Assembly: GCA_023437365.1 (NCBI GenBank)
Contig: JAEZGK010000015.1
Coordinates: 200,051-264,050, forward strand
Direction: 5' to 3'
From: Bacillota bacterium
GTDB taxonomy: Bacteria; Bacillota; Clostridia; Lachnospirales; Lachnospiraceae
DNA: 64,000 nt
Each line of letters starts with the position of its first letter. Position 1 is the first letter of the stretch. The translations under genes were made by a program, and so were the position numbers. Below the pieces are notes generated by a model. That model saw only the letters and a program-made list of their open reading frames with translations, was not told the origin of the DNA and did not search any database. Of this stretch, positions 44,703 to 53,521 are shown piece after piece.

Positions 44703-45626
44703 ATGGAATATATCGTGAGATATTGTCCGAATTGTAAGGGTGAGCTTCATATCCCCGATCACCTGACCGAATGTATCTGTATGTACTGTGGAGAGAATAT
44801 CAGCTTCGCCAAAGAGTCCGGCAGCTTTGAGACTATGTCTAAGGAAGAGCTCACAGCCTTATATGAGAAGGCAATTTCTGAGCTTGGTTTACTCTTTCGG
44901 GAGCATGACCGGATTACACCACAATTTACGAACGGAATGTATGCCAAAAGCTTTCAGGCATATCTGAAGGTTGGAGAGAAGGTCTTGCAGCCGATGGAAC
45001 AGTATGCAGTTACCCTTGGAAAGGGCGATGAGGTAATCGATCGGGTCTCCCGCGAGCTTATTTCCCTTTTGGGACAAGAAATTAATGCAACAAGGATTGT
45101 GCTGGGTGGTCCGACAAAGGGCAGAATAGTCGAAGAATACCGTCTTTTTTTAACGGTCTATATGATACCGATGATCAGATATTTAAAGCTATCTGTCAGT
45201 GAAGCTCTGGCAGATGCGATTATCAGCCTATGGTGTAAGGAATATCCGAAATTCCAGTTTGGCAAGGGGTCCTATGAGGATTTAAGCACCGGTTTTAAGC
45301 AGAAGCTGTGCTTTATTACCACGGCTGTCTGTCAGACGCTGGATAAGCCGGATGATTGCTATGAGCTGAAGGCGTTCCGCAGCTTCCGTGACGAGTATAT
45401 GAGTCGTACGGAACAGGGCAAAGCCTTGATCGAGGAGTATTACATCATCGCTCCTGCCATTGTGGCATATCTTAAGCTATGTACGGACTATCGGCTGAGA
45501 TATCGTCAGCTATGGGCGGATTACCTACTGCCGTGTCTGAAGGCAATCGAGGAAAGCAGATATACTGATTGTGAGCGTTCCTATACACAGATGGTATGTG
45601 CTTTGAAGGAGGAGCTGCCCTTTTAG
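44703..45626 (+). CDS. Zinc-ribbon protein with CFI-box C-terminal region
   Basis: 307 residues from an ATG with AAAGGAGG upstream. The N-terminal zinc ribbon has CPNC at 9-12 and CMYC near 26-29. A helical middle follows. The C-terminal region CFITTAVCQTLDKPDDCYEL then LKAFRSFRDEYM matches the CFI-box pattern known from assorted bacterial proteins of unknown role. No membrane span. Its promoter is probably shared with satD, since only 65 bases separate them and no terminator is seen. Confidence 0.65.
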   Translation: MEYIVRYCPNCKGELHIPDHLTECICMYCGENISFAKESGSFETMSKEELTALYEKAISELGLLFREHDRITPQFTNGMYAKSFQAYLKVGEKVLQPMEQYAVTLGKGDEVIDRVSRELISLLGQEINATRIVLGGPTKGRIVEEYRLFLTVYMIPMIRYLKLSVSEALADAIISLWCKEYPKFQFGKGSYEDLSTGFKQKLCFITTAVCQTLDKPDDCYELKAFRSFRDEYMSRTEQGKALIEEYYIIAPAIVAYLKLCTDYRLRYRQLWADYLLPCLKAIEESRYTDCERSYTQMVCALKEELPF

Positions 45627-45789
45627 CCATTGATGATGGTGATTTATTATAATTTTATTCAAAATAGATATACTGCATATTTCCTGCCATTTCGACATAC
45701 GCTATACAGCAGACATAAGAGGAAAGCTTGATTGATCTTCAAACGCTGTGGGTATTGTGCAATAGGCTTTATGAAAAGGAGTGTGTAAT

Positions 45790-46056
45790 ATGCCTGAGAT
45801 TAGTAACCTGATTGTATGGTTGGTTCTGGGAGGAATATCCGGCTGGATTGCAAGTAAGATAACCGGTAATGATAAGAGCATGGGGATTGGATGGAATCTG
45901 ATTGTGGGAATTGCCGGAGCTTTTGTTGGTGGCTGGCTGGTAGGAATTTTTGGTTGGGGACCGGCGACAGGATTAAATATCTGGAGTTTAATTGTTTCTA
46001 TTGTCGGAGCAGTTATTCTGCTGGCTGTGGTTAATCTGGTCAAAAGAAAGCTTTAG
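45790..46056 (+). CDS. GlsB/YeaQ/YmgE family small membrane protein
   Basis: 88 residues with three hydrophobic spans. LVLGGISGWIASKITG and GIAGAFVGGWLVG are typical of the transglycosylase-associated/GlsB family, linked to general stress. ATG at 45790 with AAGGAG 8 bases upstream, and a GTG three codons earlier overlaps that site. Confidence 0.85.
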   Translation: MPEISNLIVWLVLGGISGWIASKITGNDKSMGIGWNLIVGIAGAFVGGWLVGIFGWGPATGLNIWSLIVSIVGAVILLAVVNLVKRKL

Positions 46057-46192
46057 CAGGGCTGGTAAAAACATGTGATCAAATTTAAGGTAAGGATAAT
46101 AGTATCCCACAGCTGATAGAGAGTTTATGAAGCTATCAGCTGTGGAAGGGAAAATATCCTTACCTACATTAAAGCAGTCTTTTGGAGGAAGG

Positions 46193-47098
46193 ATGTTAAA
46201 AATGGAGAGTAATTCAATAATTAAAATAAAAGATGAGGAGTACATCTTTATCAAGGAGTTTAAGGATATAACGAAGTATAGAGAAGACTTAAACCAGCTG
46301 GTGGAAGCAACCTATGGCTTCAACTTTGAGGAGTGGTATCTGCAAGGGTTCTGGGGGGATAGATATCGACCTTACTCTTTATTACATAACGGAACTATCG
46401 TAGCCAACATATCGGTGAACCCGATGGAGTTTTTGGTAGAGGGAAAGGTATGCAAAGCCCTCCAGATCGGTACGGTCATGACAGATATTGCTTACAGAGG
46501 AAAGGGTCTAAGCAGGGCACTGATGAATATTGTTCTCGAGGAATATGAGCAGGAATATGATTTCATTTATCTGTATGCCAATGATACTGTATTGGACTTT
46601 TATCCCCGATTCGGTTTTCAACGGGAGGAGGAATATGGACATATCGGGCAAGTTTATACTAATACAAATAGATATGCTTTTGAAAAATTGGATCTCGGAG
46701 AACCGAAGAAGAAAGAGCTTCTCCTTCAGCTTGTTCGGAGGGCAAAGCCCTGCTGTGAGTATGCAATGCTTGATAATCCAGGGCTGATTATGTTCTATCT
46801 GAATTCCTTTCTTTCAGAGAATATATTTTATTGTGAGGAGCTATCTCTGGTTGCGGTGGCAGAGTATGAGGGGGATACGCTAAAACTGATAGAGGTATTT
46901 TGTGAACATGAATTTGATCTAAAAGAGGTGATGCAATCTCTTGCGACCGCACCCGGAATGAAGGTGGTCTTAGGCTTTACGCCATTTGATACAACAGGCT
47001 TTGAGTCTGTTCCACTTCGAGAGGAAGGAACAACCCTTTTTACAAAGGGCAAAAACCTTCTCAAACAAGGGAGATTTCCTGAGCTGTCACATGCCTAA
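46193..47098 (+). CDS. GNAT acetyltransferase, Eis-like
   Basis: 301 residues from the ATG at 46193 with GGAGG close upstream (an ATG at 46202 is the alternative). The GNAT core has LQIGTVMTDIAYRGKGLSRALM with the acetyl-CoA loop RGKGLSRAL, then YPRFGFQRE. The C-terminal third (about 190-300) is a separate alpha/beta domain. Eis-type enzymes acetylate amines on antibiotics or proteins. The substrate here is unknown. A hairpin closes the gene. Confidence 0.8.
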   Translation: MLKMESNSIIKIKDEEYIFIKEFKDITKYREDLNQLVEATYGFNFEEWYLQGFWGDRYRPYSLLHNGTIVANISVNPMEFLVEGKVCKALQIGTVMTDIAYRGKGLSRALMNIVLEEYEQEYDFIYLYANDTVLDFYPRFGFQREEEYGHIGQVYTNTNRYAFEKLDLGEPKKKELLLQLVRRAKPCCEYAMLDNPGLIMFYLNSFLSENIFYCEELSLVAVAEYEGDTLKLIEVFCEHEFDLKEVMQSLATAPGMKVVLGFTPFDTTGFESVPLREEGTTLFTKGKNLLKQGRFPELSHA

Positions 47099-47104
47099 AA
47101 AGCG

Positions 47105-47166
47105 AGAAGAACAAAATTTCACGCCATGTTGAACTACGAGTATTTATGCTCACTTCTTGTTCTTCT
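47105..47166 (+). terminator. Terminator after Eis-like gene
   Basis: AGAAGAACAA pairs with TTGTTCTTCT around a 42-base loop region with further minor stems, followed by TTCAATTTTT. Confidence 0.7.
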
Positions 47167-47229
47167 TTCAATTTTTGAGATGCCATTATGCAGCATCATG
47201 CCTGGGAGGGTGATGGATTGGAGGTAATT

Positions 47230-47574
47230 ATGAATATTCAGATATATGGTTCATCCAAATGCTTTGATACAAAGAAAGCGGAAAGATATTTTAAGGAGAG
47301 GGGAGTGAAGTTCCAATCTATAGATCTTGTAAAATTCGGGATGAGTAGAGGAGAATATCAAAGTGTACGTCAGGCTGTCGGTAGTCTGGAGAAGCTGATT
47401 GCCACAGAGGGGAAGGATAAGGACATGCTTTCTCTGATAAAGTATCTGTCTCCGGAGGATCAGGAAACGAAGCTGCTTGAGAATCCAAAGCTTTTCAAGA
47501 CACCGATCGTTCGTAACGGGAAGCAGGCTACGGTGGGCTATCAGCCTGAGCTCTGGAAGCAGTGGGAAGTGTGA
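47230..47574 (+). CDS. ArsC/Spx-like thioredoxin-fold protein
   Basis: 114 residues from an ATG with GGAGG 5 bases upstream. MNIQIYGSSKCFDTKKAERYF gives one active-site Cys with no second Cys of a CxxC pair, and ETKLLENPKLFKTPIVRNG holds the cis-proline strand. This fits the arsenate-reductase-related (ArsC/YffB) family rather than true Spx. Role unknown, possibly glutathione- or bacillithiol-independent reductase or regulator. Its stop codon lies inside a GTGTGAAG hairpin. Confidence 0.75.
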   Translation: MNIQIYGSSKCFDTKKAERYFKERGVKFQSIDLVKFGMSRGEYQSVRQAVGSLEKLIATEGKDKDMLSLIKYLSPEDQETKLLENPKLFKTPIVRNGKQATVGYQPELWKQWEV

Positions 47575-47592
47575 AGATAAAGAATCTTCACA
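47570..47592 (+). repeat. GTGTGAAG hairpin repeat, copy 1
   Basis: TGTGAAGA (47570-47577) pairs with TCTTCACA (47585-47592), followed by CTATGGAAGAACT. It overlaps the stop codon of the ArsC-like gene. The 3' extension is shared with the copy at 54292. Confidence 0.85.
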
Positions 47593-47647
47593 CTATGGAA
47601 GAACTCAGATTATTTGAGATACCGCTTTGCGGCATCCTGTCTTGAAG

Positions 47648-47670
47648 TGTGAAGGAAAGACACCTTCACA
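47648..47670 (+). repeat. GTGTGAAG hairpin repeat, copy 2
   Basis: TGTGAAGG (47648-47655) pairs with CCTTCACA (47663-47670), followed by CTATGAAAATC. Loop size equals copy 1. Confidence 0.85.
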
Positions 47671-47774
47671 CTATGAAAATCTTGCTTAGTGTTAATAATT
47701 GGGATATAATATAGTCATACAGTTCATTGAATTGGCACCAGCCATGCAGATATGTATACGAAGGGGGTAATTCC

Positions 47775-48419
47775 ATGGAAAGCAGAGCTATAAAAATCTA
47801 TTCACCTATGAGTAAGGCGATTGCTTTGAAAGTAATACCGGGACATTTTGCCACAAGTAATTCCCATATCAACCAGTATATTGACCTGACTACGATGAAG
47901 ACAAGACAGAATGAAGCTGCTGAAGCAGCTAAAATACTTGCGCGACAGTATGTGACCACCACAGTGGTGGATACCATCGTTTGCCTGGACGGCTGTGAGG
48001 TGATCGGCGCCTATTTGGCAAAAGAACTGACTGGTGCGGGTGTTCATTCTATGAATATGCATCAGACTATTTACATTATAGCACCAGAATACAATACGAA
48101 CGGACAGATGATATTCCGTGAGAATAACCAACCTGCGGTATACGGAAAGCATGTCCTGCTGCTGGCCGCATCTGCGACCACCGGGGATACCTTGAAGAAG
48201 AGTCTTTCCTGTATTCAATATTACGGAGGGATGGTTCAGGGAGTTAGCGCAATCTTTAGTGCAGTTTCCACGGTGGATGATCTGATTGTGAATTCGATCT
48301 TTACTGCGAAGGATATTCAGGATTATAGGAGTTACGATATCAATGAATGTCCGATGTGTAAGGCGAACCAGAGATTAGAAGCCATCGTAAACGGTCATGG
48401 CTATATGAAGTTAAAATAA
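47775..48419 (+). CDS. Phosphoribosyltransferase-family protein
   Basis: 214 residues from an ATG with AAGGGGG 7 bases upstream. DTIVCLDGCEVIGAYLA and the PRPP-type loop LLLAASATTGDTLKKSL match orotate phosphoribosyltransferase-like folds, although the usual acidic pair before TTG is replaced by AASA. The C-terminal CPMCKAN is a cysteine pair. Possibly a regulatory or degenerate member. Function unknown. Confidence 0.7.
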   Translation: MESRAIKIYSPMSKAIALKVIPGHFATSNSHINQYIDLTTMKTRQNEAAEAAKILARQYVTTTVVDTIVCLDGCEVIGAYLAKELTGAGVHSMNMHQTIYIIAPEYNTNGQMIFRENNQPAVYGKHVLLLAASATTGDTLKKSLSCIQYYGGMVQGVSAIFSAVSTVDDLIVNSIFTAKDIQDYRSYDINECPMCKANQRLEAIVNGHGYMKLK

Positions 48420-48441
48420 GAATAAGTGAGTATTAATTTAT

Positions 48442-48534
48442 AAAGAATAAGGATCTGTGTGAATGCTGATGTCTGGTCATCCGGTTGAGAAGGGGTGGAT
48501 AGGACATTAGGATACATACAGATCCTTATTCTTT
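48442..48534. terminator. Long bidirectional terminator or MITE-like palindrome
   Basis: 93 bases. AAAGAATAAGGATCTGT (17 bases) is exactly inverted at the far end, and the inner 22 bases pair imperfectly. It lies between convergent genes. Confidence 0.75.
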
Positions 48535-48578
48535 GCTGCTGCTTCCTCCATTGCTGCAGATACAGAACAAAGAATTAA

Positions 48579-49514
48579 TTACATAAATTTTTTCTTCTTG
48601 AAGAAGATATAGCAGAGGATGGCTACGAGGATGCTGAGTAAAATCACATAGACATATCCTAAGCTCCAGCCCAGCTCCGGCATAGTGGTGAAGTTCATAC
48701 CATACCAGCCTACAATCAGGGTTAAGGGAAGGAATATTGTTGTTACGACGGTAAACATCTTCATAATCTTGTTCATATCGTTATCCAGCTGTGCATGAAA
48801 GGATTCCCTGACATGCATACTGTATTCCTGAAGCATGCGAGTGTTGCTGCTGAGCCTGGAGGCACGGTTGGAGAATATCCTGAAGTAATGAAGGTTCTCC
48901 TCGGCAAAGATATCCGGTGCATTCTCCTCCAGCTCTTCACCGACGGCAACAAACTGCTGGTAGTAATTATCCAGAAGTATCAGCTTTTTCCTTATCTCGG
49001 TAATCTGATAGTTGAACTCCTTATTCAGGTTATGTTCGTTGATTCTATCCTCGTGCTCACTGATATCTGCTTCAATATCAGCCAAAAGGTTATTATCTTC
49101 ATTAATAAAGCGCTCTAAGAAATTGAAGATCAGACGTTCCTGGGACAGCTTATTTGGGTTAAGGTGGTCAAGCAGATCATAGAGCTTAAGCTTCGTGCTT
49201 TCATCCTTGTCCTCAATAATGACGATAACTATAAGATTTTTCTTGATATAGAGTCCGATTCGATCCTGTACCTTGATAAATTGCTTGGGATTGATGGCAA
49301 CAATTACGCCGAAAAGATAGTCGTAGTAGGAATTCAGCGTACCATGCAGGTGAGGGGAGGTGTTCTTGCATTCCTCCACGGTCATAGCGGAAAAACCAAA
49401 TTGGCTGTAGGTCTCTTCTAATTCCTCGAGATTGATCATTCCGATAGAGAGAAGATCAGGATTGAGGTCCTGAAGCTTAATCTCTGTTATTTCATCCCCG
49501 ATCTGATAGTACAT
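48579..49514 (-). CDS. corA: CorA-family Mg2+/divalent cation transporter
   Basis: 311 residues: cytoplasmic funnel domain, long coiled helix, and two C-terminal membrane spans (about 255-275 and 285-305) with the selectivity motif YGMNF between them. It forms a pentameric channel for Mg2+ or Co2+ in the cytoplasmic membrane. AAAGGAG precedes the ATG. Monocistronic. Confidence 0.92.
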   Translation of the reverse strand: MYYQIGDEITEIKLQDLNPDLLSIGMINLEELEETYSQFGFSAMTVEECKNTSPHLHGTLNSYYDYLFGVIVAINPKQFIKVQDRIGLYIKKNLIVIVIIEDKDESTKLKLYDLLDHLNPNKLSQERLIFNFLERFINEDNNLLADIEADISEHEDRINEHNLNKEFNYQITEIRKKLILLDNYYQQFVAVGEELEENAPDIFAEENLHYFRIFSNRASRLSSNTRMLQEYSMHVRESFHAQLDNDMNKIMKMFTVVTTIFLPLTLIVGWYGMNFTTMPELGWSLGYVYVILLSILVAILCYIFFKKKKFM

Positions 49515-49758
49515 TCTGCTGTTCTCCTTTCCCTGTTTCGATATTTATTTTAAGGATTTAGTATTATTATAACTCGAAAGTGGGGGAAGTAAAGGAGAAT
49601 GTAATAAAATTAACAATTTCAGGGAAAATGCCAAATGCATTTTCCTAATATAATGACTGCTCTTGTAGGAGGATTTTGTATTACAATGCTGTAAGGTTAT
49701 CCAAGTGAAGCTTATAAAATACATTTCATATTCTAAGTACTACCGCAAATCTCCCGTG

Positions 49759-49766
49759 CATACAAT
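49759..49766 (+). promoter_or_regulatory. Sigma-E-like -10 for spoIIID
   Basis: CATACAAT matches the mother-cell sigma-E -10 consensus exactly. spoIIID is a sigma-E gene in Bacillus. The -35 region at the expected distance is poor, and TCATATT at 49727-49733 is too far away. Confidence 0.5.
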
Positions 49767-49785
49767 GTAACAACAACGATAATAA

Positions 49786-49820
49786 GGGGGAATGCGTTCT
49801 GCCCCCCTAGGTTAGAACGC
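49786..49820 (+). promoter_or_regulatory. Interleaved hairpins (pseudoknot-compatible) in the spoIIID leader
   Basis: Stem A pairs GGGGG (49786-49790) with CCCCC (49802-49807 region). Stem B pairs GCGTTCT (49794-49800) with AGAACGC (49814-49820). The arms interleave, so the RNA can form either stem or an H-type pseudoknot. It ends 7 bases before the ATG. Confidence 0.75.
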
Positions 49821-49827
49821 AGATACT

Positions 49828-50097
49828 ATGAAAGGCTATATAGAGGAACGAGCGGTTGAGATCGCTAATTATATCATTGACAACAATGCGACGGTGCGAC
49901 AGACCGCGAAGCAGTTCGGCATCTCGAAATCAACCGTACATAAGGACGTAACAGAACGTCTTACACAGATTAACCCCTCCCTTGCCGAAAGAGCCAGGGT
50001 AGTCCTGGACCTAAATAAGTCTGAGCGCCATATCAGAGGCGGTTTGGCTACCAAAGAAAAATACCTCCATAAGACGAGATATAACCAGGCTTATTGA
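49828..50097 (+). CDS. spoIIID: Sporulation transcriptional regulator SpoIIID
   Basis: 89 residues, near-canonical: MKGYIEERAVEIANYIIDN, HTH TVRQTAKQFGISKSTVHKDV at about 22-41, and a basic C-terminus with RHIRGGLATKEKY. It is the mother-cell regulator acting with sigma-E. There is no Shine-Dalgarno at normal distance: the only G-rich word, AAGGGGG, lies 38 bases upstream inside the interleaved hairpins, which suggests unusual translation control. Confidence 0.96.
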   Translation: MKGYIEERAVEIANYIIDNNATVRQTAKQFGISKSTVHKDVTERLTQINPSLAERARVVLDLNKSERHIRGGLATKEKYLHKTRYNQAY

Positions 50098-50128
50098 TCT
50101 TATTATCCTGATTACAAAATGTGAAGTC

Positions 50129-50172
50129 AAAGAGATTATCAGACTGCTAAGCGGTATCTGATGATCTCTTTT
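50129..50172 (+). terminator. Terminator after spoIIID
   Basis: AAAGAGATTATCAGA pairs with TCTGATGATCTCTTT, followed by TTCTTGC. Confidence 0.85.
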
Positions 50173-50385
50173 TCTTGCTGTGATACAGATTCTTTTCTTA
50201 ATCGGGGTTGCAGCCTGCTGGTAGGGATATCATATTGCTGATGAGCATGATTTATCGTATAATTATAAAAAAACAGAAGATAAGAAGCATGAGATGCCGA
50301 ATTTTGTAGAAATTGGCATTTTTTATTGTTATAAAAATAACTTTCGGCAAAATGAACAAAAAGTATGTCAATCGGGTTCTATTTG

Positions 50386-50394
50386 TGGTATAAT
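50386..50394 (+). promoter_or_regulatory. Extended -10 promoter for the rnf operon
   Basis: TGGTATAAT is an extended -10 (TATAAT at 50389-50394). The -35 is weak. The transcript would start near 50401, giving a leader of about 140 bases. Confidence 0.65.
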
Positions 50395-50422
50395 CTAATT
50401 TGTGTCTTTAAGAATAGCTACT

Positions 50423-50482
50423 TTGTTTGGAGCTTAACAAACTCTGATTTTAACTTAACAAACCTTGTAAAGAGCTTAACAA
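50423..50482 (+). promoter_or_regulatory. Three Rex-like operators at 21-bp spacing
   Basis: TTAACAA occurs at 50434, 50455 and 50476, exactly 21 bases apart. Against the Rex consensus TTGTTAA-N4-TTAACAA the 18-mers at 50423-50440 and 50465-50482 match 12 and 13 of 14 defined positions. The middle one (50444-50461) matches 10. They lie just after the start of transcription, where a bound repressor would block elongation. Confidence 0.65.
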
Positions 50483-50542
50483 AGTGAATAATTTTTCATG
50501 AAAAGTTATTAAAAAAATTGATGGAAAGAAGGAAAGGGTATT

Positions 50543-51862
50543 ATGGGTAAATCAACATTCCCGGGTGGGATCCATACATATGACGGAAAAGCATTGACCA
50601 TGGATAAACCCACGACTGTTCTGCTGCCTAAGGGCGACCTGGTATTCCCGCTGATTCAGCACATAGGTGCCCCTGCGAAGCCTCTTGTGGCAAAGGGGGA
50701 CAAGGTCCTGGTCGGTCAAATGATTGCAGAAGCAGGCGGTTTTATATCAGCGAATGTAATCAGTTCGGTTTCCGGAACAGTGAAGGATATTGAGAAAAGG
50801 CTCACGGTATCAGGTAATCTGGTGGAGTCCATTGTGATAGAAAATGACAATGAATATCACACAATTGAGAGCTTTGGCAAAGAACGCGACTACAACGGAC
50901 TGACAAAAGAAGAAATAAGAAACTTTATTAAGGAAGCGGGTATTGTTGGTTTGGGTGGTGCCGGTTTTCCGACTCATGTGAAGCTGACACCTAAGGACGA
51001 TAGCAAGATTGATTATGTTATTGTCAACGGTGCAGAATGCGAACCCTATCTGACCTCTGATTACCGTATGATGTTAGAGGAACCGGAGAAGATTATCGGG
51101 GGTTTAAGAATCATACTCCGGCTATTTGAAAATGCCCGTGGAGTGATAGCAATCGAAGATAATAAACCGGAGGCAATCCGAATATTATCTGAGATGGTAT
51201 CTAAGGATAAAAATATTGAAGTAAGAGTATTGAAAACGAAATATCCGCAGGGCGGAGAACGGCAGCTGGTTTATGCGGTGACCAATAGAAAGCTGAATTC
51301 AAAGAAGCTGCCTGCTGATGTCGGATGTGTTGTCGATAATGTTGATACGGTGATAGCGATTTATAACGCAGTTGCCAAAAGTACACCGTTGATAAGAAGA
51401 ATTGTGACTGTTTCGGGAGATGCAGTAAATAATCCGGGCAACTTTAATGTTGCAATCGGTATTGACTACTGGGAAATCCTCGAAGCTGCGGGAGGCTTTA
51501 AGGAGAGACCGGAAAAGATGATATCCGGTGGTCCGATGATGGGTATAGCGCTATATAGCTGCAATGTACCGGTTATGAAGACGTCCTCTGCGCTCCTGGG
51601 CTTCTTAAAGGATACCTCAGCTGTGGAGGAAGCGCCCTGTATCCGCTGTGGAAGATGTGTAAGCAAGTGTCCCCTTCAGCTGATGCCCTTCCAACTGGCG
51701 GCTTTAAGCATGAGAAATGACGATGAAGGCTTTGTAAAGCTCGACGGTATGGAATGCTGCGGTTGTAGCTCCTGCTCCTATGTCTGCCCGGCTAACAGGA
51801 GCTTAAGCCAGTCTATCATGCAGGAAAGAAACAGTATCTTGGCAAAAAGAAAGAAAGCATAA
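50543..51862 (+). CDS. rnfC: Rnf complex subunit C
   Basis: 439 residues. NADH-side subunit of the ferredoxin:NAD+ oxidoreductase that couples electron flow to Na+ or H+ export. N-terminal TFPGGIHTYDGK, the nucleotide and FMN-binding GLGGAGFPTHVK near 133-144, and two [4Fe-4S] motifs, CIRCGRCVSKCP and CCGCSSCSYVCP, at the C-terminus. Peripheral to the membrane on the cytoplasmic side. First gene of rnfCDGEAB, the order known in Acetobacterium and many clostridia. GGAAAGGG precedes the ATG. Probably controlled by the Rex-like sites. Confidence 0.96.
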   Translation: MGKSTFPGGIHTYDGKALTMDKPTTVLLPKGDLVFPLIQHIGAPAKPLVAKGDKVLVGQMIAEAGGFISANVISSVSGTVKDIEKRLTVSGNLVESIVIENDNEYHTIESFGKERDYNGLTKEEIRNFIKEAGIVGLGGAGFPTHVKLTPKDDSKIDYVIVNGAECEPYLTSDYRMMLEEPEKIIGGLRIILRLFENARGVIAIEDNKPEAIRILSEMVSKDKNIEVRVLKTKYPQGGERQLVYAVTNRKLNSKKLPADVGCVVDNVDTVIAIYNAVAKSTPLIRRIVTVSGDAVNNPGNFNVAIGIDYWEILEAAGGFKERPEKMISGGPMMGIALYSCNVPVMKTSSALLGFLKDTSAVEEAPCIRCGRCVSKCPLQLMPFQLAALSMRNDDEGFVKLDGMECCGCSSCSYVCPANRSLSQSIMQERNSILAKRKKA

Positions 51863-51888
51863 CCTACAATTCAGAAAGAGGTGTAAGT

Positions 51889-52884
51889 GTGAGCGACTTA
51901 TTTCATGTATCGGCAGCTCCCCATACCAGGAGCCCGATTACGACAAAGAGTATTATGCGGGATGTTATACTTGCTTTAATCCCGGCAGGATTATTTGGTA
52001 TCTATAATTTCGGAATAAACGCCCTGACTGTTATTGTTGTTGCGATAGCGTCATGTGTGCTGACGGAATATTTGTTCAACAGATTGATGAAGAAGCCTCA
52101 AACAATAGGAGATTACAGCGCAATTGTTACAGGACTTTTACTGGCGTATAACCTGCCATCTAATTTTCCTATTTGGATGACGGTAGTGGGAAGCGTATTT
52201 GCCATTCTGATTGTCAAGATGCTCTTCGGAGGCATAGGACAGAACTTTATGAATCCAGCATTGGCAGCCCGTGCTTTTCTGCTGATCAGCTTTCCCGTAA
52301 GAATGACAGCCTTTACGGTAGAGAAGGTCACTTCTCCTACTGCATCCGATTATCTGTTCCATGGGACGGTTGCCCTTGACGGTGTGACGGGTGCGACTCC
52401 GCTTGCTGCAATGAAGGCCGGGGAAACCGTAGATCTAATGAAGATGCTTGTCGGCAATATCGGCGGAACGATTGGTGAGACAAGTGCAATTGCAATTCTT
52501 CTTGGTGCAGCCTACCTTGTACTGCGTAAGGTGATTTCTCTTAGAATTCCACTCACCTACATAGCAACAGTGGCTGTTTACGTACTGATCTTCGGAGGAA
52601 AGGGCTTTGATATGACCTTTATTCTCGGTCACCTTCTTGGCGGCGGATTGCTCTTAGGAGCCTTCTTTATGGCGACAGATTATGTTACCAGTCCGATTAC
52701 TCCCCTTGGTCAGATCATCTTCGGTATTTCCCTCGGACTCCTGACTGGATTATTCCGTCTTCAGGGAAGTACAGCAGAGGGTGTATCCTATGCCATCATA
52801 TTCTGTAATCTGCTGGTTCCTTTGATAGATAAGGCTTGCAAGTCAAAGGCCTTTGGAAAGGAGCGTGCGGTTCGTGGGCAATAA
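51889..52884 (+). CDS. rnfD: Rnf complex subunit D
   Basis: 331 residues, about nine membrane spans. Carries a covalent FMN attached to threonine in GVTGATPL near 165-172. GTG start with AAAGAGGTG upstream. It overlaps rnfG. Confidence 0.95.
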   Translation: MSDLFHVSAAPHTRSPITTKSIMRDVILALIPAGLFGIYNFGINALTVIVVAIASCVLTEYLFNRLMKKPQTIGDYSAIVTGLLLAYNLPSNFPIWMTVVGSVFAILIVKMLFGGIGQNFMNPALAARAFLLISFPVRMTAFTVEKVTSPTASDYLFHGTVALDGVTGATPLAAMKAGETVDLMKMLVGNIGGTIGETSAIAILLGAAYLVLRKVISLRIPLTYIATVAVYVLIFGGKGFDMTFILGHLLGGGLLLGAFFMATDYVTSPITPLGQIIFGISLGLLTGLFRLQGSTAEGVSYAIIFCNLLVPLIDKACKSKAFGKERAVRGQ

Positions 52885-53521
52885 GAAGCATTTTATTAAA
52901 TCTGCATTAATCAGGGATGCCATAGCACTATTTTTGATTACACTGGTGTCGGGCCTGGGTCTCAGTTATGTTTATGAAATTACCAAAGAGCCGATTAAAG
53001 CACAGGAGATTCAAAAAAGCATTGAGGCAAATAAAGCAGTATTCTCCGATGCTGCATCCTTTGAAGAGGATACACAGTTAATGGAGCTTGCCAAGACAAT
53101 AGATCTTACCAGAGCAAATGCTGATTTTCAGGGCATTACCATTGAGAATATCAATAAAGCTCTTGATGCCGGCAATCAGCTCATTGGCTATAATATTACA
53201 GTTTCCACCTCGGCCGGCTATAAAGATGGGATCAATTTTGTATTCGGATATTCCCTGGACGGAAGAGTTACCGGAATCGAATTTCTCGGGATCAACGAGA
53301 CCGCCGGTTTGGGTATGAAGGCTGCTGAGCCTGAATTCCTGGATCAATTCCTGAACAAGCAGGTAAAACAGTTTGTGGTTACTAAACAAGGAGCAACCTC
53401 AGAGGAAGAGATTGATGCGCTGAGCGGGGCTACGATTACCTCCAGTGCAGTTGCCAATGCAATCAATGCAGGAATTACTTTCGTGGTAGGAAATTCTGAA
53501 GAGATGGGAGGCGCACAATAA
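52874..53521 (+). CDS. rnfG: Rnf complex subunit G
   Basis: 215 residues. One N-terminal membrane span (ALFLITLVSGLGLSYVY) and an extracytoplasmic FMN domain with SGATITSSAV near 178-187, where threonine holds the flavin. The GTG at 52874 is chosen because AAAGGAG lies 10 bases upstream. A TTG at 52853 is an alternative. It overlaps rnfD by 11 bases and its stop overlaps the rnfE start. Confidence 0.93.
   Translation: MGNKKHFIKSALIRDAIALFLITLVSGLGLSYVYEITKEPIKAQEIQKSIEANKAVFSDAASFEEDTQLMELAKTIDLTRANADFQGITIENINKALDAGNQLIGYNITVSTSAGYKDGINFVFGYSLDGRVTGIEFLGINETAGLGMKAAEPEFLDQFLNKQVKQFVVTKQGATSEEEIDALSGATITSSAVANAINAGITFVVGNSEEMGGAQ

Larger units (their letters stand above)
49515..49827. other. 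Upstream region of spoIIID
   Basis: 313 bases between divergent corA and spoIIID. It holds a sigma-E-like -10 and the interleaved hairpins listed separately. The part next to corA is AT-rich with no clear element. Confidence 0.6.
50098..50542. other. Upstream region of rnfC
   Basis: 445 bases containing the spoIIID terminator, an extended -10 promoter and three Rex-like sites, each listed separately. The remaining sequence around 50180-50350 holds no gene. Confidence 0.65.
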
